From positions 287,001-351,000 of the forward strand of contig NZ_RWGU01000048.1 in the NCBI RefSeq assembly GCF_003944755.1: a stretch of 64,000 bases of DNA, written 5' to 3'. Position numbers and translations under genes: made by a program. Under the pieces are notes generated by a model that was given only the letters and a program-made list of their open reading frames with translations, searched no databases and had not been told where the DNA came from. Positions 35,951 to 43,744 of the stretch are shown here, in pieces (position 1 is the stretch's first letter; each line of letters begins with the position of its first letter). Source of the stretch: Rhodovulum robiginosum (GTDB taxonomy: Bacteria; Pseudomonadota; Alphaproteobacteria; Rhodobacterales; Rhodobacteraceae).

Positions 35951-36484
35951 TCAGCCGCCGCAGCGTGTCTCGGCCTCTTCCGTCGCCGCGGTGAAGCCCA
36001 GAAGCGAGAACGTGTCTTCGGTCTTGGTGCCGCGCGACGACAGGCCGGTGAGGGTCGCCGCCGTGCCGCGCTTCATCTCGGTCAGGATCTTGGCGTCGTC
36101 GGCCTTGGAGGCGGGCCAGGCCCATTCGCCCTCGGTAAACAGCTCGTAGCTTGAGTCGCCTATGTCCATCTTGACGGTCGATCCGTCGGCGAAGGGATAG
36201 CCGCCGGTGAACGACACCTCGCCGGCCACGCCCGAGCCCGGACGGAAGGACACGAACAAAAGGATTTCGCCCCGGCGCACGGCCACCACCCGGCCGTCGC
36301 GGGTGTTGACGGTTTCCTTGGGCGCAGAGACCGCCCAGCATTCGGTCGGGTCGTCTTCGACGAAGACGCTCCAGTCGGTTTTCGCGGCGACGCGGTTGGT
36401 GGATTCCTGCGCCTGCGCGGCCCCGGCGGCCAGCATCATCGCCCCGCCGATCACGCCGCACCGCATCCAATTGGTGATGTTCAC
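35951..36484 (-). CDS. IalB-family exported protein
   Basis: Small secreted protein of the invasion-associated locus B family, common in alphaproteobacteria with and without hosts; function unknown in free-living species. The 177 residues have a signal peptide ending AAGAAQAQ (about residue 25), then [39 protein letters not shown], a glycine/phenylalanine-rich beta domain and a C-terminal cysteine (ETRCGG) that probably pairs with the one in TECW. It stands alone upstream of rlmN on the minus strand with 97 bases between. Confidence 0.82.
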   Translation of the reverse strand: MNITNWMRCGVIGGAMMLAAGAAQAQESTNRVAAKTDWSVFVEDDPTECWAVSAPKETVNTRDGRVVAVRRGEILLFVSFRPGSGVAGEVSFTGGYPFADGSTVKMDIGDSSYELFTEGEWAWPASKADDAKILTEMKRGTAATLTGLSSRGTKTEDTFSLLGFTAATEEAETRCGG

Positions 36485-36753
36485 TGCAGCCTCCAGCTGT
36501 CCTTGCCTCGGTGCCCGCCGGCCGGCGTTTTGCGCCGGCCCGTTCGTGCCGCGGGCGGTGGTTGTCCCGATGGCGCGAACCTAGCGTGAAACCGCTGTGG
36601 CGTAAAAGCCCTGATCGCGGAAAATTGCCCAGCCCCGGCGGTGCGTGGGCGGATGCCGCAGGCGCCCGGCCCGCACCGTGGCCCCGCGCGGGCGGCATCG
36701 GCCCGTCCGGCCTGCGCGGGCCGGCGGTGATCCGCCCCAAGTCGCGCCCGCTC

Positions 36754-37629
36754 TCAGGCGGCGAAATCGGATCGTGCGTAGCCTTGCAGGTACAACAGCG
36801 CGGTCAGGTCGCCGTGATTGATGCGGATATCGCACTGGGCGGCGACGGCGGGCTTGGCGTGCAGCGCGACGCCCGCGCCGGCCAGCCCCAGCATCCCGAG
36901 GTCATTGGCCCCGTCGCCCACGGCCATCACCTGGTCCAGCCCGATGCCGCGGTCGGCGGCGACGCGCCTCAGCGCCTCTACCTTGGCCTCGCGGCCGAGG
37001 ATCGGCTCGGCCACCTTGCCGGTCAGCTTGCCGTTCGCCACCTCCAGCGTGTTGGCCTGATGCGCGTCAAAGCCCAGCACCTTGGCCACCCGTGCCGCGA
37101 AATTGGTGAACCCGCCCGAGACCAGCAGGCAATGGGCGCCACTTGCCTTCATCGTGGCGATCAGCGCGCGCCCGCCGGGGGTATAGCTGATCCGGTGTGC
37201 CAGCACGCGGTCGATCACGCCCGCGTCGAGCCCGGCCAGAAGTCCTACACGCTCGCGCAAGGCGCCTTCGAAATCCAGCTCGCCATTCATTGCCCGCGCG
37301 GTGATCTCGGCCACGCGGGGGCCGATGCCGGCCTCGGCGGCCAGTTCGTCGATGCATTCCTGCTGGATCATCGTCGAATCCATGTCGGCGATCAGCATCT
37401 TCTTGCGCCGTCCCTCGGCCGGCTGGGCGACCAGGTCGATGCCTGTTGCCTGAAGTTCGTCCCAGATGTCCCAGAAATTGCCCGGTACGCGGTCCACGGC
37501 GAATTCCGCAGCCACTCCGGGGGCCAGCCAGGCCGCGTCGCCCCCGCCCCAGGCGTTGCGCAGCGCCTCGATGGCGGCGGGCTCCAACGACGGCCGGGCC
37601 GGGTTGGCGATGAGCGTGACGACGTGCAT
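36754..37629 (-). CDS. serB: Phosphoserine phosphatase
   Basis: HAD-superfamily phosphatase for the last step of serine synthesis. The nucleophile motif is IADMDSTMIQQECIDELA (DxDST), followed by LVSGGFTNFAARVA, and the motif IV aspartates AVGDGANDLGML. The N-terminal 80 residues form the extra regulatory-like domain found in the 290-residue SerB class. It is divergent from a decayed CPBP gene and the serC-serA pair; the 137 bases before it hold a 13-bp inverted repeat around an FNR-type site. Confidence 0.96.
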   Translation of the reverse strand: MHVVTLIANPARPSLEPAAIEALRNAWGGGDAAWLAPGVAAEFAVDRVPGNFWDIWDELQATGIDLVAQPAEGRRKKMLIADMDSTMIQQECIDELAAEAGIGPRVAEITARAMNGELDFEGALRERVGLLAGLDAGVIDRVLAHRISYTPGGRALIATMKASGAHCLLVSGGFTNFAARVAKVLGFDAHQANTLEVANGKLTGKVAEPILGREAKVEALRRVAADRGIGLDQVMAVGDGANDLGMLGLAGAGVALHAKPAVAAQCDIRINHGDLTALLYLQGYARSDFAA

Positions 37630-37695
37630 GGGCGGCTCTCGGTGCGGCTATCGGCTGCCCGCCTTTAAGCACGGGCTTTCGCCGAGGGCCAGAGG

Positions 37696-37746
37696 GCCGA
37701 AACGCGGCAATTGACCCTGATCAAGCAGGGGCCGCCGCGTTTCGGC
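37696..37746. promoter_or_regulatory. 13-bp inverted repeat enclosing an FNR-type box
   Basis: GCCGAAACGCGGC (37696-37708) and GCCGCGTTTCGGC (37734-37746) are perfect inverted arms. Between them TTGACCCTGATCAA (37711-37724) fits the FNR/FnrL consensus TTGAY-N4-RTCAA. It lies between divergent serB and the CPBP pseudogene, so either could be the regulated gene. Confidence 0.6.
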
Positions 37747-37766
37747 GTAGTGCGCGCCCTGACCTT

Positions 37767-38577
37767 ATGACGGAAATCGCCCATGCCGCCCGAGCCGAAA
37801 ACCGATCTTTCGATGCGCGCCCTCCTGCCGTTCCTTGGGCTTACTTGGTTTTGTCCTGGGGCATTCTGGCATTTTGGCTGGCCATACCGGTGACGCTGGC
37901 CGCGCTGTTCGGGCCGCTCAGCGGCACCAAGCGGCTGTTCCTGCTCGCCGTCTACGCACCGGCCTTTGCCGCGATCGCGCTGGTGCTGGGCCATGCCGGA
38001 TGGCGGGGGCTTGGCCGCTACCTCGCGCGCCTTCTGCTCTGGCGCGGCCATTGGGGATGGTATGCCGTGCTGATCGTCGGGTTGCCCGCGGCGTTTGCTC
38101 GTCAAGGGCGTCCCGCTTGGTGTGCCCTTTGCCGATGGCTGGGCCGGGCTTGCGGCGCTCGTTCTGGTGCGCAGCCTGACCGGCCCGGTCGAGGAAATGG
38201 GCTGGCGCCGGGTGTAGCAGCCACTCTTGCAGCGGCGCATGGCCCCTCTCTGGGCAGGGCTCGTCGTCGGCGCGATCTGGGGGCTGTGGCATCTTCCGGC
38301 GTTCTTCCTCAGCGGCACGCCGCAGAGCGCCTGGGGGTTGCTGCCCTTCCTCGCAGGGACCGTTGCGACAAGCGTCATCATCACCGGCCTCTTCAACGCC
38401 GCTCGGGGCAGCCTGCTTTTGCCGGTGCTGGCCCATGCCCGGCGCAACAGCCCGCTCTGGCCCGACGCCCAGCCGCACGACAGCTGGTTCTTCGTGGGCC
38501 TCGCCGTCCTTGTCGTGGGGCTGAACCTGCGCGCCTTCACCCGGTGCGATGGCGCGGCCACGGCGGTGATCGACTAG
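37767..38577 (+). pseudogene. Decayed CPBP-family intramembrane protease gene
   Basis: Two reading frames together resemble one CPBP (Abi/CAAX-like) membrane protease. The first (from ATG 37767) gives WAYLVLSWGILAFWLAIPV and HWGWYAVLIVGLPAAFA. Near 38095-38100 the protein-like sequence moves to another frame, LVKGVPLGVPFADGWAGL and VRSLTGPVEEMGWRRV. There a TAG (38215-38217) interrupts, and the same frame then continues QPLLQRRMAPLWAGLVVGAI, WGLWHLPAFFLSG and LFNAARGSLLLPVLAHARRN to the stop at 38577. The EExxxR-type motif and later His and Asn motifs are still recognisable. One frameshift plus one nonsense codon argue for decay, though a sequencing error could explain one of them. Confidence 0.82.
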
Positions 38578-38640
38578 CTGCAAGCGCCCCGGCGCCGCCA
38601 TGTCGCACCCGCGGTCCGTGCTGCCGCATATGCGCTGTTT

Positions 38641-38730
38641 TTGCACTTGCCGCGACGCGGGAACGGGCGTATGCGCGGCGGTGGGACACCCCTCCCCAAC
38701 GAGGGGCGCATATCTGGAAGGATAGCACCA
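38641..38730 (+). promoter_or_regulatory. serC leader: possible promoter and RNA hairpin
   Basis: TTGCCG (38647-38652) and TATGCG (38670-38675) are spaced by 17 bases and may be a promoter. In the transcript CCCCTC (38689-38694) pairs with GAGGGG (38701-38706), followed by GGAAGGATAGCACC before the ATG. Alphaproteobacterial serC-serA operons are known to carry a conserved leader called the serC RNA motif; this region is in the right place, but I cannot verify the consensus by eye. Confidence 0.4.
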
Positions 38731-39885
38731 ATGGTCATCGAGACTCCGGCGACGCGGCCGGCAAACCCGCGTTTTTCCTCTGGCCCCTGCGCCAAGATTC
38801 CCACCTTTACCCTCGACAAGCTGAACGACGCCGCCCTCGGTCGGTCGCACCGCGCCGCGGTGGGCAAGGCCAAGCTGAAGGCCGCGATCGAGACCACGCG
38901 CGAGGTTCTCGGCGTGCCGGCCGACTACAGGATCGGCATCGTGCCGGCCTCCGATACCGGCGCGGTGGAAATGGCCATGTGGTCGCTTCTGGGCGCCCGC
39001 GGGGTCGAGATGCTTTCCTGGGAAAGCTTCGGCGCGGGCTGGGTGTCGGACGTGGTCAAGCAACTCAAGCTCGACGCCACCGTGCGCGAGGCCGGCTATG
39101 GCGAGATCGTCGATTTCGGCCAGGTGGATTTCGACAAGGACGTTGTCTTTACCTGGAACGGCACCACCTCGGGCGTGCGCCTGCCCAACGGAGACGCGAT
39201 CCCGGCCGATCGCGAGGGCCTGACCATCTGCGACGCGACATCGGCCGCCTTTGCCCAGGACCTGCCCTGGGACAAGCTGGATGTGACCACCTTCAGCTGG
39301 CAGAAGGTGATGGGCGGCGAGGCCGCGCACGGCATGCTGATCCTGTCGCCCCGCGCGGTGGAGCGGCTGGAAAGCTACACCCCCGCCTGGCCGCTGCCGA
39401 AAATCTTTCGCCTGACCAAGGGCGGCAAGCTGATTGAGGGCATCTTCGAGGGCGCCACGATCAACACCCCCTCCATGCTGGCGGTCGAGGACTACCTCGT
39501 CGCGCTCGACTGGGCCAAGGGCCTCGGCGGCCTGCCGGCGCTGATGGCCCGCGCCGATGCCAACGCCGCGGCGGTGCAGGCCTTCGTCGACGCCAGGGAC
39601 TGGATCGAGAACCTCGCGGTCGATCCGGCGACGCGGTCCAACACCTCGGTCTGCCTGAAATTCACCGACGCGCGCATCGCCGACGGCGCGGCCTTTGCCA
39701 AGGCCGTGGCCAAGCGGCTGGAGGCCGAGGGCGTGGCGCTGGATGTCGGCGCCTATCGTGACGCGCCCCCGGGCCTCAGGATCTGGTGCGGCGCCACGGT
39801 CGAGACCTCGGACATCGAGGCCTTGATGCCCTGGATCGAATGGGCCTTCGAGGCCGCGATCGCGGCGCAGACCGAAGCGGCCTGA
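38731..39885 (+). CDS. serC: Phosphoserine aminotransferase
   Basis: PLP enzyme converting 3-phosphohydroxypyruvate to phosphoserine. The 384 residues have [13 protein letters not shown] at the start, [20 protein letters not shown] for the phosphate/PLP pocket, [14 protein letters not shown], and the PLP lysine in [16 protein letters not shown]. This is the alphaproteobacterial SerC type, distinct in sequence from the E. coli group. The ATG at 38731 follows GGAAGGAT. serA lies 98 bases downstream with two hairpins between, so they form one serine operon. Confidence 0.96.
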   Translation: MVIETPATRPANPRFSSGPCAKIPTFTLDKLNDAALGRSHRAAVGKAKLKAAIETTREVLGVPADYRIGIVPASDTGAVEMAMWSLLGARGVEMLSWESFGAGWVSDVVKQLKLDATVREAGYGEIVDFGQVDFDKDVVFTWNGTTSGVRLPNGDAIPADREGLTICDATSAAFAQDLPWDKLDVTTFSWQKVMGGEAAHGMLILSPRAVERLESYTPAWPLPKIFRLTKGGKLIEGIFEGATINTPSMLAVEDYLVALDWAKGLGGLPALMARADANAAAVQAFVDARDWIENLAVDPATRSNTSVCLKFTDARIADGAAFAKAVAKRLEAEGVALDVGAYRDAPPGLRIWCGATVETSDIEALMPWIEWAFEAAIAAQTEAA

Positions 39886-39893
39886 CCCAGCGC

Positions 39894-39950
39894 GGTGGGT
39901 TCACACCCGCCCCACATCGACGCGCCGTAGGGTGGGTGTAAACCCACCCT
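39894..39950 (+). repeat. Two tandem hairpins between serC and serA
   Basis: GGTGGGT-TCAC-ACCCGCC (39894-39911, one G-T pair) is followed by AGGGTGGGT-GTAA-ACCCACCCT (39929-39950, a perfect 9-bp stem). The two share the GGTGGGT/ACCC core, so this looks like a duplicated palindromic element. No strong T-run follows (CGTTTCCC), so it may reduce rather than stop transcription into serA. I recall similar TAGGGTGGGT palindromes between genes in related bacteria. Confidence 0.65.
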
Positions 39951-39983
39951 CGTTTCCCAGACAATCAGACAAGGACCATTGAC

Positions 39984-41579
39984 ATGGCCCCCAAAGTTCT
40001 CGTTTCCGACAAGCTGTCGCCGACCGCCGTGCAGATCTTCCGCGACCGCGGCATCGAGGTCGATTTCGAACCCGATCTCGGCAAGGACAAGGACCGGCTG
40101 GCCGAGGTGATCGGCCAGTATGACGGCCTCGCCATCCGCTCGGCCACCAAGGTGACCGAAAAGATCCTCGAGGCCGCCGAAAACCTCAAGGTCGTCGGCC
40201 GCGCCGGGATCGGCGTCGACAATGTCGACCTTCCGGCCGCCTCGAAAAAGGGTGTGATCGTGATGAACACGCCCTTCGGCAACTCGATCACCACTGCCGA
40301 GCACGCGATTTCCATGATGATGGCGGTGGCGCGCCAGATCCCCGAGGCCAACGCCTCGACCCATGCCGGCAAGTGGGAGAAATCCCGCTTCATGGGGGTC
40401 GAGCTGACCGGCAAGACGCTGGGCCTGATCGGCTGCGGCAATATCGGCTCTATCGTCGCCGACCGCGCCATCGGGCTCAAGATGAAGGTGCTCGCCTATG
40501 ACCCCTTCCTCAGCCAGGAGCGTGCCGACAAGCTGGGCGTGCAGAAGGTTGAGCTCGACGAGGCCCTGAAGCGTGCCGATTTCATCACGCTCCATGTGCC
40601 GATGACCGAGAAAACGGCCAACATCCTGTCGAAAGAGAACCTCGCCAAGACCAAGAAGGGCGTGCGCATCGTCAACTGCGCCCGCGGCGGGCTGGTCGAC
40701 GAGGCCGCGCTGGCCGCGCTTTTGCAGGACGGCCATGTCGCGGGCGCGGCCTTCGACGTGTTTGCCGAGGAGCCGGCCAAGGACAACGTGCTGTTCAACC
40801 TGCCCAACGTGGTCGTCACGCCCCATCTCGGCGCCTCGACCAGCGAGGCGCAGGAGAACGTGGCCCTTCAGGTGGCCGAGCAGATGTCGGACTACCTGCT
40901 GACCGGCGCGGTGACCAACGCGATCAACATGCCCTCGATCACCGCCGAAGAGGCCAAGGTGATGGGCCCGTGGATCGCGCTGGCGGGCCATCTGGGCGCC
41001 TTCGTCGGCCAGATGACCGACGAGCCGATCAAGGCGATCAACATCCTGTATGACGGGGTGGCCGCCGAGATGAACACCGCGGCGCTGAACGCCTCGGCCA
41101 TCTCCGGGGTGCTGAAACCGGCAAATCCCGAGATCAACATGGTCTCGGCGCCCATCGTGGCCAAGGAACGCGGTATCGCCATGTCGACCACGACGCAGGG
41201 CAAGTCGGGCACCTTCGACGGCTACGTCAAGCTGACCGTCGTGACCGCGACGCGCGAACGCTCCATAGCGGGCACCGTGTTTTCGGATGGCAAGCCGCGC
41301 TTCATCCAGATCAAGGGCATCAATATCGACGCCGAGATCGGCGAGCACATGCTCTACACCACCAACAAGGACGTCCCCGGCATCATCGGGGCGCTGGGCG
41401 CCACGATGGGGGCGCATGGCGTGAACATCGCCAACTTTACCCTGGGCCGCACCAAGATCGGCGACAGCGCGATCGCGCTTTTGTATCTCGATCAGCCGAT
41501 CCCGGCCCACGTGGTCGAAGAGCTCAAGGCCACCGGCCTGTTCCAGCAGGTGCGCCCGCTGGAATTCGAGGTCGGCTGA
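39984..41579 (+). CDS. serA: D-3-phosphoglycerate dehydrogenase
   Basis: NAD-dependent first enzyme of serine synthesis. The 531 residues are the long SerA form: catalytic and Rossmann domains (VGRAGIGVDNVDL, GLIGCGNIGSIVADRA, NCARGGLVDEAAL with the catalytic arginine, and TPHLGASTSEAQENVA with the catalytic histidine), an intervening domain (about residues 320-450) and a C-terminal ACT domain (YTTNKDVPGIIGALGATMG) for serine feedback. ATG 39984 follows AAGGACCATTGAC. A terminator-like hairpin follows the gene. Confidence 0.97.
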   Translation: MAPKVLVSDKLSPTAVQIFRDRGIEVDFEPDLGKDKDRLAEVIGQYDGLAIRSATKVTEKILEAAENLKVVGRAGIGVDNVDLPAASKKGVIVMNTPFGNSITTAEHAISMMMAVARQIPEANASTHAGKWEKSRFMGVELTGKTLGLIGCGNIGSIVADRAIGLKMKVLAYDPFLSQERADKLGVQKVELDEALKRADFITLHVPMTEKTANILSKENLAKTKKGVRIVNCARGGLVDEAALAALLQDGHVAGAAFDVFAEEPAKDNVLFNLPNVVVTPHLGASTSEAQENVALQVAEQMSDYLLTGAVTNAINMPSITAEEAKVMGPWIALAGHLGAFVGQMTDEPIKAINILYDGVAAEMNTAALNASAISGVLKPANPEINMVSAPIVAKERGIAMSTTTQGKSGTFDGYVKLTVVTATRERSIAGTVFSDGKPRFIQIKGINIDAEIGEHMLYTTNKDVPGIIGALGATMGAHGVNIANFTLGRTKIGDSAIALLYLDQPIPAHVVEELKATGLFQQVRPLEFEVG

Positions 41580-41599
41580 GCCGCGCTCCTTGAATCCCG

Positions 41600-41644
41600 A
41601 GGGGCCCCCGCCGCATATCGGTGTGGGGCCCTTGTCATGTTTTT
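41600..41644 (+). terminator. Terminator after serA
   Basis: AGGGGCCCC (41600-41608) can pair with GGGGCCCTT (41625-41633, one G-T pair) and the tail TGTCATGTTTTT is T-rich. It lies 20 bases after the serA stop and just before the metallophosphatase gene. Confidence 0.6.
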
Positions 41645-41660
41645 GCGATAGGACCGCAGG

Positions 41661-42401
41661 ATGCGAAGCTATGCGATCGGCGATATCCACGGCCACCTGG
41701 ACAAGCTTCTGGAGGTGCAGGACCGCGTGGCCGCCGACAAGGCGCAGGTGGGCGACCGGTACGCGCCGGTGGTGCATCTGGGCGATTTCGTCGATCGGGG
41801 GCCCGACTCGGCGGGCGTGCTGACGCATCTGGCCCGCGGCGTGGCCGCGGGCGCGCCCTGGGTTTTGATGAAGGGCAATCACGACCGGCTGATGCGGCTC
41901 TTCCTCTACGAAGATCCGCGGCCCGACCCGGCGCGCCCCGGCGTGATTTGGCTGGACCGGTCGGTAGGCGGGCGCGAGACGCTGGCCTCTTACGGCATCG
42001 ACGTCTCGCCCGACGTCCCGATTGCCGAGATCCACGCCCAGGCGCTGGCCCGCGTGCCGCAGGACCATGTCGATCTGCTTGACGCGCTCAAGCCCGGCTT
42101 TCGCTATGGGGGGGTGTTCTTTTGCCATGCGGGCATCCTGCCCGGCGTGGCACTGGAGGCCCAGATCGAGGACGACCTGATCTGGATCCGCGACCTGTTT
42201 CACATGGACCGCCGCGACCATGGCGCGCTGATCGTGCACGGCCACACGCCGATCAAGGCCGTCACCCATTACGGCAACCGGGTCAACCTCGACACAGGGG
42301 CCGCCTATGGCGGGCCGCTTTCGGCGGTGGTGATCGAGGGCGGCGCGGTCTTTGTGCTGACCGAAGACGGGCGCCGCCCGTTGTTGCCCAAGGGGCGTTG
42401 A
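41661..42401 (+). CDS. Metallophosphoesterase (Ser/Thr phosphatase-like)
   Basis: Calcineurin-like phosphoesterase of 246 residues with the bimetal motifs in order: GDIHGH near the start, HLGDFVDRGPDS, MKGNHDRLM and IVHGHTPI. These place it among bacterial PPP-type phosphatases (PrpA/ApaH-like); whether it acts on phosphoproteins or dinucleotides cannot be told. It starts 81 bases after serA but beyond a terminator, and is convergent with the Hint gene, ending 13 bases from it. Confidence 0.9.
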   Translation: MRSYAIGDIHGHLDKLLEVQDRVAADKAQVGDRYAPVVHLGDFVDRGPDSAGVLTHLARGVAAGAPWVLMKGNHDRLMRLFLYEDPRPDPARPGVIWLDRSVGGRETLASYGIDVSPDVPIAEIHAQALARVPQDHVDLLDALKPGFRYGGVFFCHAGILPGVALEAQIEDDLIWIRDLFHMDRRDHGALIVHGHTPIKAVTHYGNRVNLDTGAAYGGPLSAVVIEGGAVFVLTEDGRRPLLPKGR

Positions 42402-42414
42402 TCGGCGCCCGCCC

Positions 42415-43209
42415 TCAGCGGTTGCGGATCTGCTCGAACTCGAAGGCGGTCAGGCGGGGCAGCGTCATCGGCCCGAAATCCGCCAGCGTCTCGACATGCG
42501 GAAAGAGCGACAGGAACAGCGTCCGCGTGTCGAAATCCATCATCTCGCCGGCGGTCGGGCCGGGATGGAAGCTTTCGACCTCGACCCCGTTGGCCAGCAG
42601 GATCTGCTGTCCGGCAAGCGCCAGGTGAAAGACCGTCAGCGGTGCCGCCGGATTGACTGCAACGGTGCTGATCCCGTCGACAAAGGCGGTGGCGGGCGCG
42701 ACGGCGGAGGGGCTGCCGAGCATATCCTCGCACCCCTCGTGGCGGAACAGCAGCCGCGCACGCGGCCCCAGCACCAGATCGGGGCTGGGCCGGCCAAATC
42801 CCATGCTGTCGGTGGTGAACCGGGTCAGGCGCAGCGCGTTTTCCGGTCGGTCGGGCAGGCGCGGGTAGAAGACGGTAGACCCCACCCACATCAATTGCCG
42901 CGCGCCGGCGGCTGTCTCGACCGCCATGCCGGGGTGCAGATCCTCGATGGCCACGGGGCCTGCGGGGGTTGCGATCAGCGTGCCGCGGGCAAAGGCCGCA
43001 AAGGCGTCTTCGAAGGCTGGCGTGGCGGGCGCCCGGCGGATGAAATCGACGACCTCGCCGGCGGCGGTGATCCCCGAGATCTCGTATCGGCGCATCAGCG
43101 GGGCAGAGCGTGGCGGGCGGCGGTCGCCGCGCGCTGCGGGAAACGCGCTGGATTTGGGCGCGGTGTAGTCCGCCACCATTTCGGCGGCGAAGATATCGGT
43201 GCGGGCCAT
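42415..43209 (-). CDS. Hint-domain protein (second)
   Basis: 264-residue protein with a Hint_2-type domain from about residue 75: FARGTLIATPAGPVAIEDLH, RQLMWVGSTVFYP, and AFVDGISTVAVNP, then VESFHPGPTAGEMMDFDTR and a C-terminal ETLADFGPMTLPRLTAFE that closes most Rhodobacterales Hint proteins. Where active domains have Cys (CFTPGT), this one has Ala-Arg (FARGT), so autoprocessing is improbable. ATG 43209 gives MARTDIFAAEMVADY; the frame upstream is unconserved. Function unknown. Convergent with the metallophosphatase. Confidence 0.8.
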   Translation of the reverse strand: MARTDIFAAEMVADYTAPKSSAFPAARGDRRPPRSAPLMRRYEISGITAAGEVVDFIRRAPATPAFEDAFAAFARGTLIATPAGPVAIEDLHPGMAVETAAGARQLMWVGSTVFYPRLPDRPENALRLTRFTTDSMGFGRPSPDLVLGPRARLLFRHEGCEDMLGSPSAVAPATAFVDGISTVAVNPAAPLTVFHLALAGQQILLANGVEVESFHPGPTAGEMMDFDTRTLFLSLFPHVETLADFGPMTLPRLTAFEFEQIRNR

Positions 43210-43382
43210 GCGATCAGTCCTTCCGGTCTGGTCACATCTGCAAAGGCCCCCACCCGGCTGCAGAGAGACCCCTACTGTTTGCCTTTTAGATACGGCCGAT
43301 GTCAAAGCCTTTGATCCATTCGCCGGTATTGCGCTTCAATCCCTGGGGCGCGGCCCGGTTTGTTGCGTTTTGGCCATCACGG

Positions 43383-43410
43383 TTGCCACATTTGCCACGC
43401 GATTGTGGCA
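43383..43410. promoter_or_regulatory. Operator-like TGCCAC repeats
   Basis: TTGCCACA (43383-43390), then TTGCCAC (43392-43398) with an inverted GTGGCA (43405-43410): the last two give TGCCAC-GCGATT-GTGGCA, a perfect dyad. It lies between two minus-strand genes, upstream of the Hint gene, where a regulator of that gene could bind. No regulator is identified. Confidence 0.35.
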
Positions 43411-43424
43411 GCCTGCCCGAATCG

Positions 43425-43451
43425 AAAACCCCCGCCGAGGGGCGGAGGTTT
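43425..43451 (-). terminator. Terminator of the 38-residue gene
   Basis: On the minus strand AACC-T-CCGCC pairs with GGCGG-G-GGTT around a CCTC loop and is followed by TTTT (AAAA at 43425-43428 on the plus strand). It lies 24 bases after the small gene's stop. Confidence 0.65.
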
Positions 43452-43474
43452 GCGGGTCGGCCGGCGGTGCGTGC

Positions 43475-43591
43475 TCAGGCGGCGGCGCGGCTCAGGCGAC
43501 GCTTGCGCGCGCCGCGGTCCCACGGCAGCTGTACGGTGGTCTGTGCGGTTTCTTCCAGAACCCAGCTCATCCAGCGGCGCTTGGTTTTCAT
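43475..43591 (-). CDS. Conserved-looking basic small protein (38 residues)
   Basis: Reads MKTKRRWMSWVLEET, then AQTTVQLPWDRGARKRR and a short alanine-rich tail. AAGGAG lies eight bases before the ATG, the best ribosome site in this part of the window, and a terminator follows, so it is a complete expression unit. I recall similar short Rhodobacterales proteins with a KRRW start and a LP(W/F)xRGxR motif, annotated only as hypothetical. The many basic residues and the tryptophans suggest binding to nucleic acid or membrane, but this is conjecture. It lies 153 bases downstream of pgeF. Confidence 0.75.
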   Translation of the reverse strand: MKTKRRWMSWVLEETAQTTVQLPWDRGARKRRLSRAAA

Positions 43592-43744
43592 GTCTTTTCT
43601 CCTTGCTCTGCCTCTTCCGGCGCGTGTCTGGCCGGTGTTTCTACCGTCCCTCGGCCGTGACCGGCCTTGGGTACAGACTGGCAGGGGTTAGCGGCAGGTT
43701 TTGGGCAGGCGCGGGGCCGGATTCGGGCCTTGTCGCGCCGGGGG

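Noticed and set aside
36485-36753. Possible small gene between the IalB-like gene and serB
   Set aside because: No frame with a ribosome site and plausible protein content; probably the promoter region of the IalB-like gene plus GC-rich spacer.
37767-39437. Single 556-residue protein spanning the CPBP region and serC
   Set aside because: The second half is serC read in the wrong frame; the first half belongs to the CPBP pseudogene.
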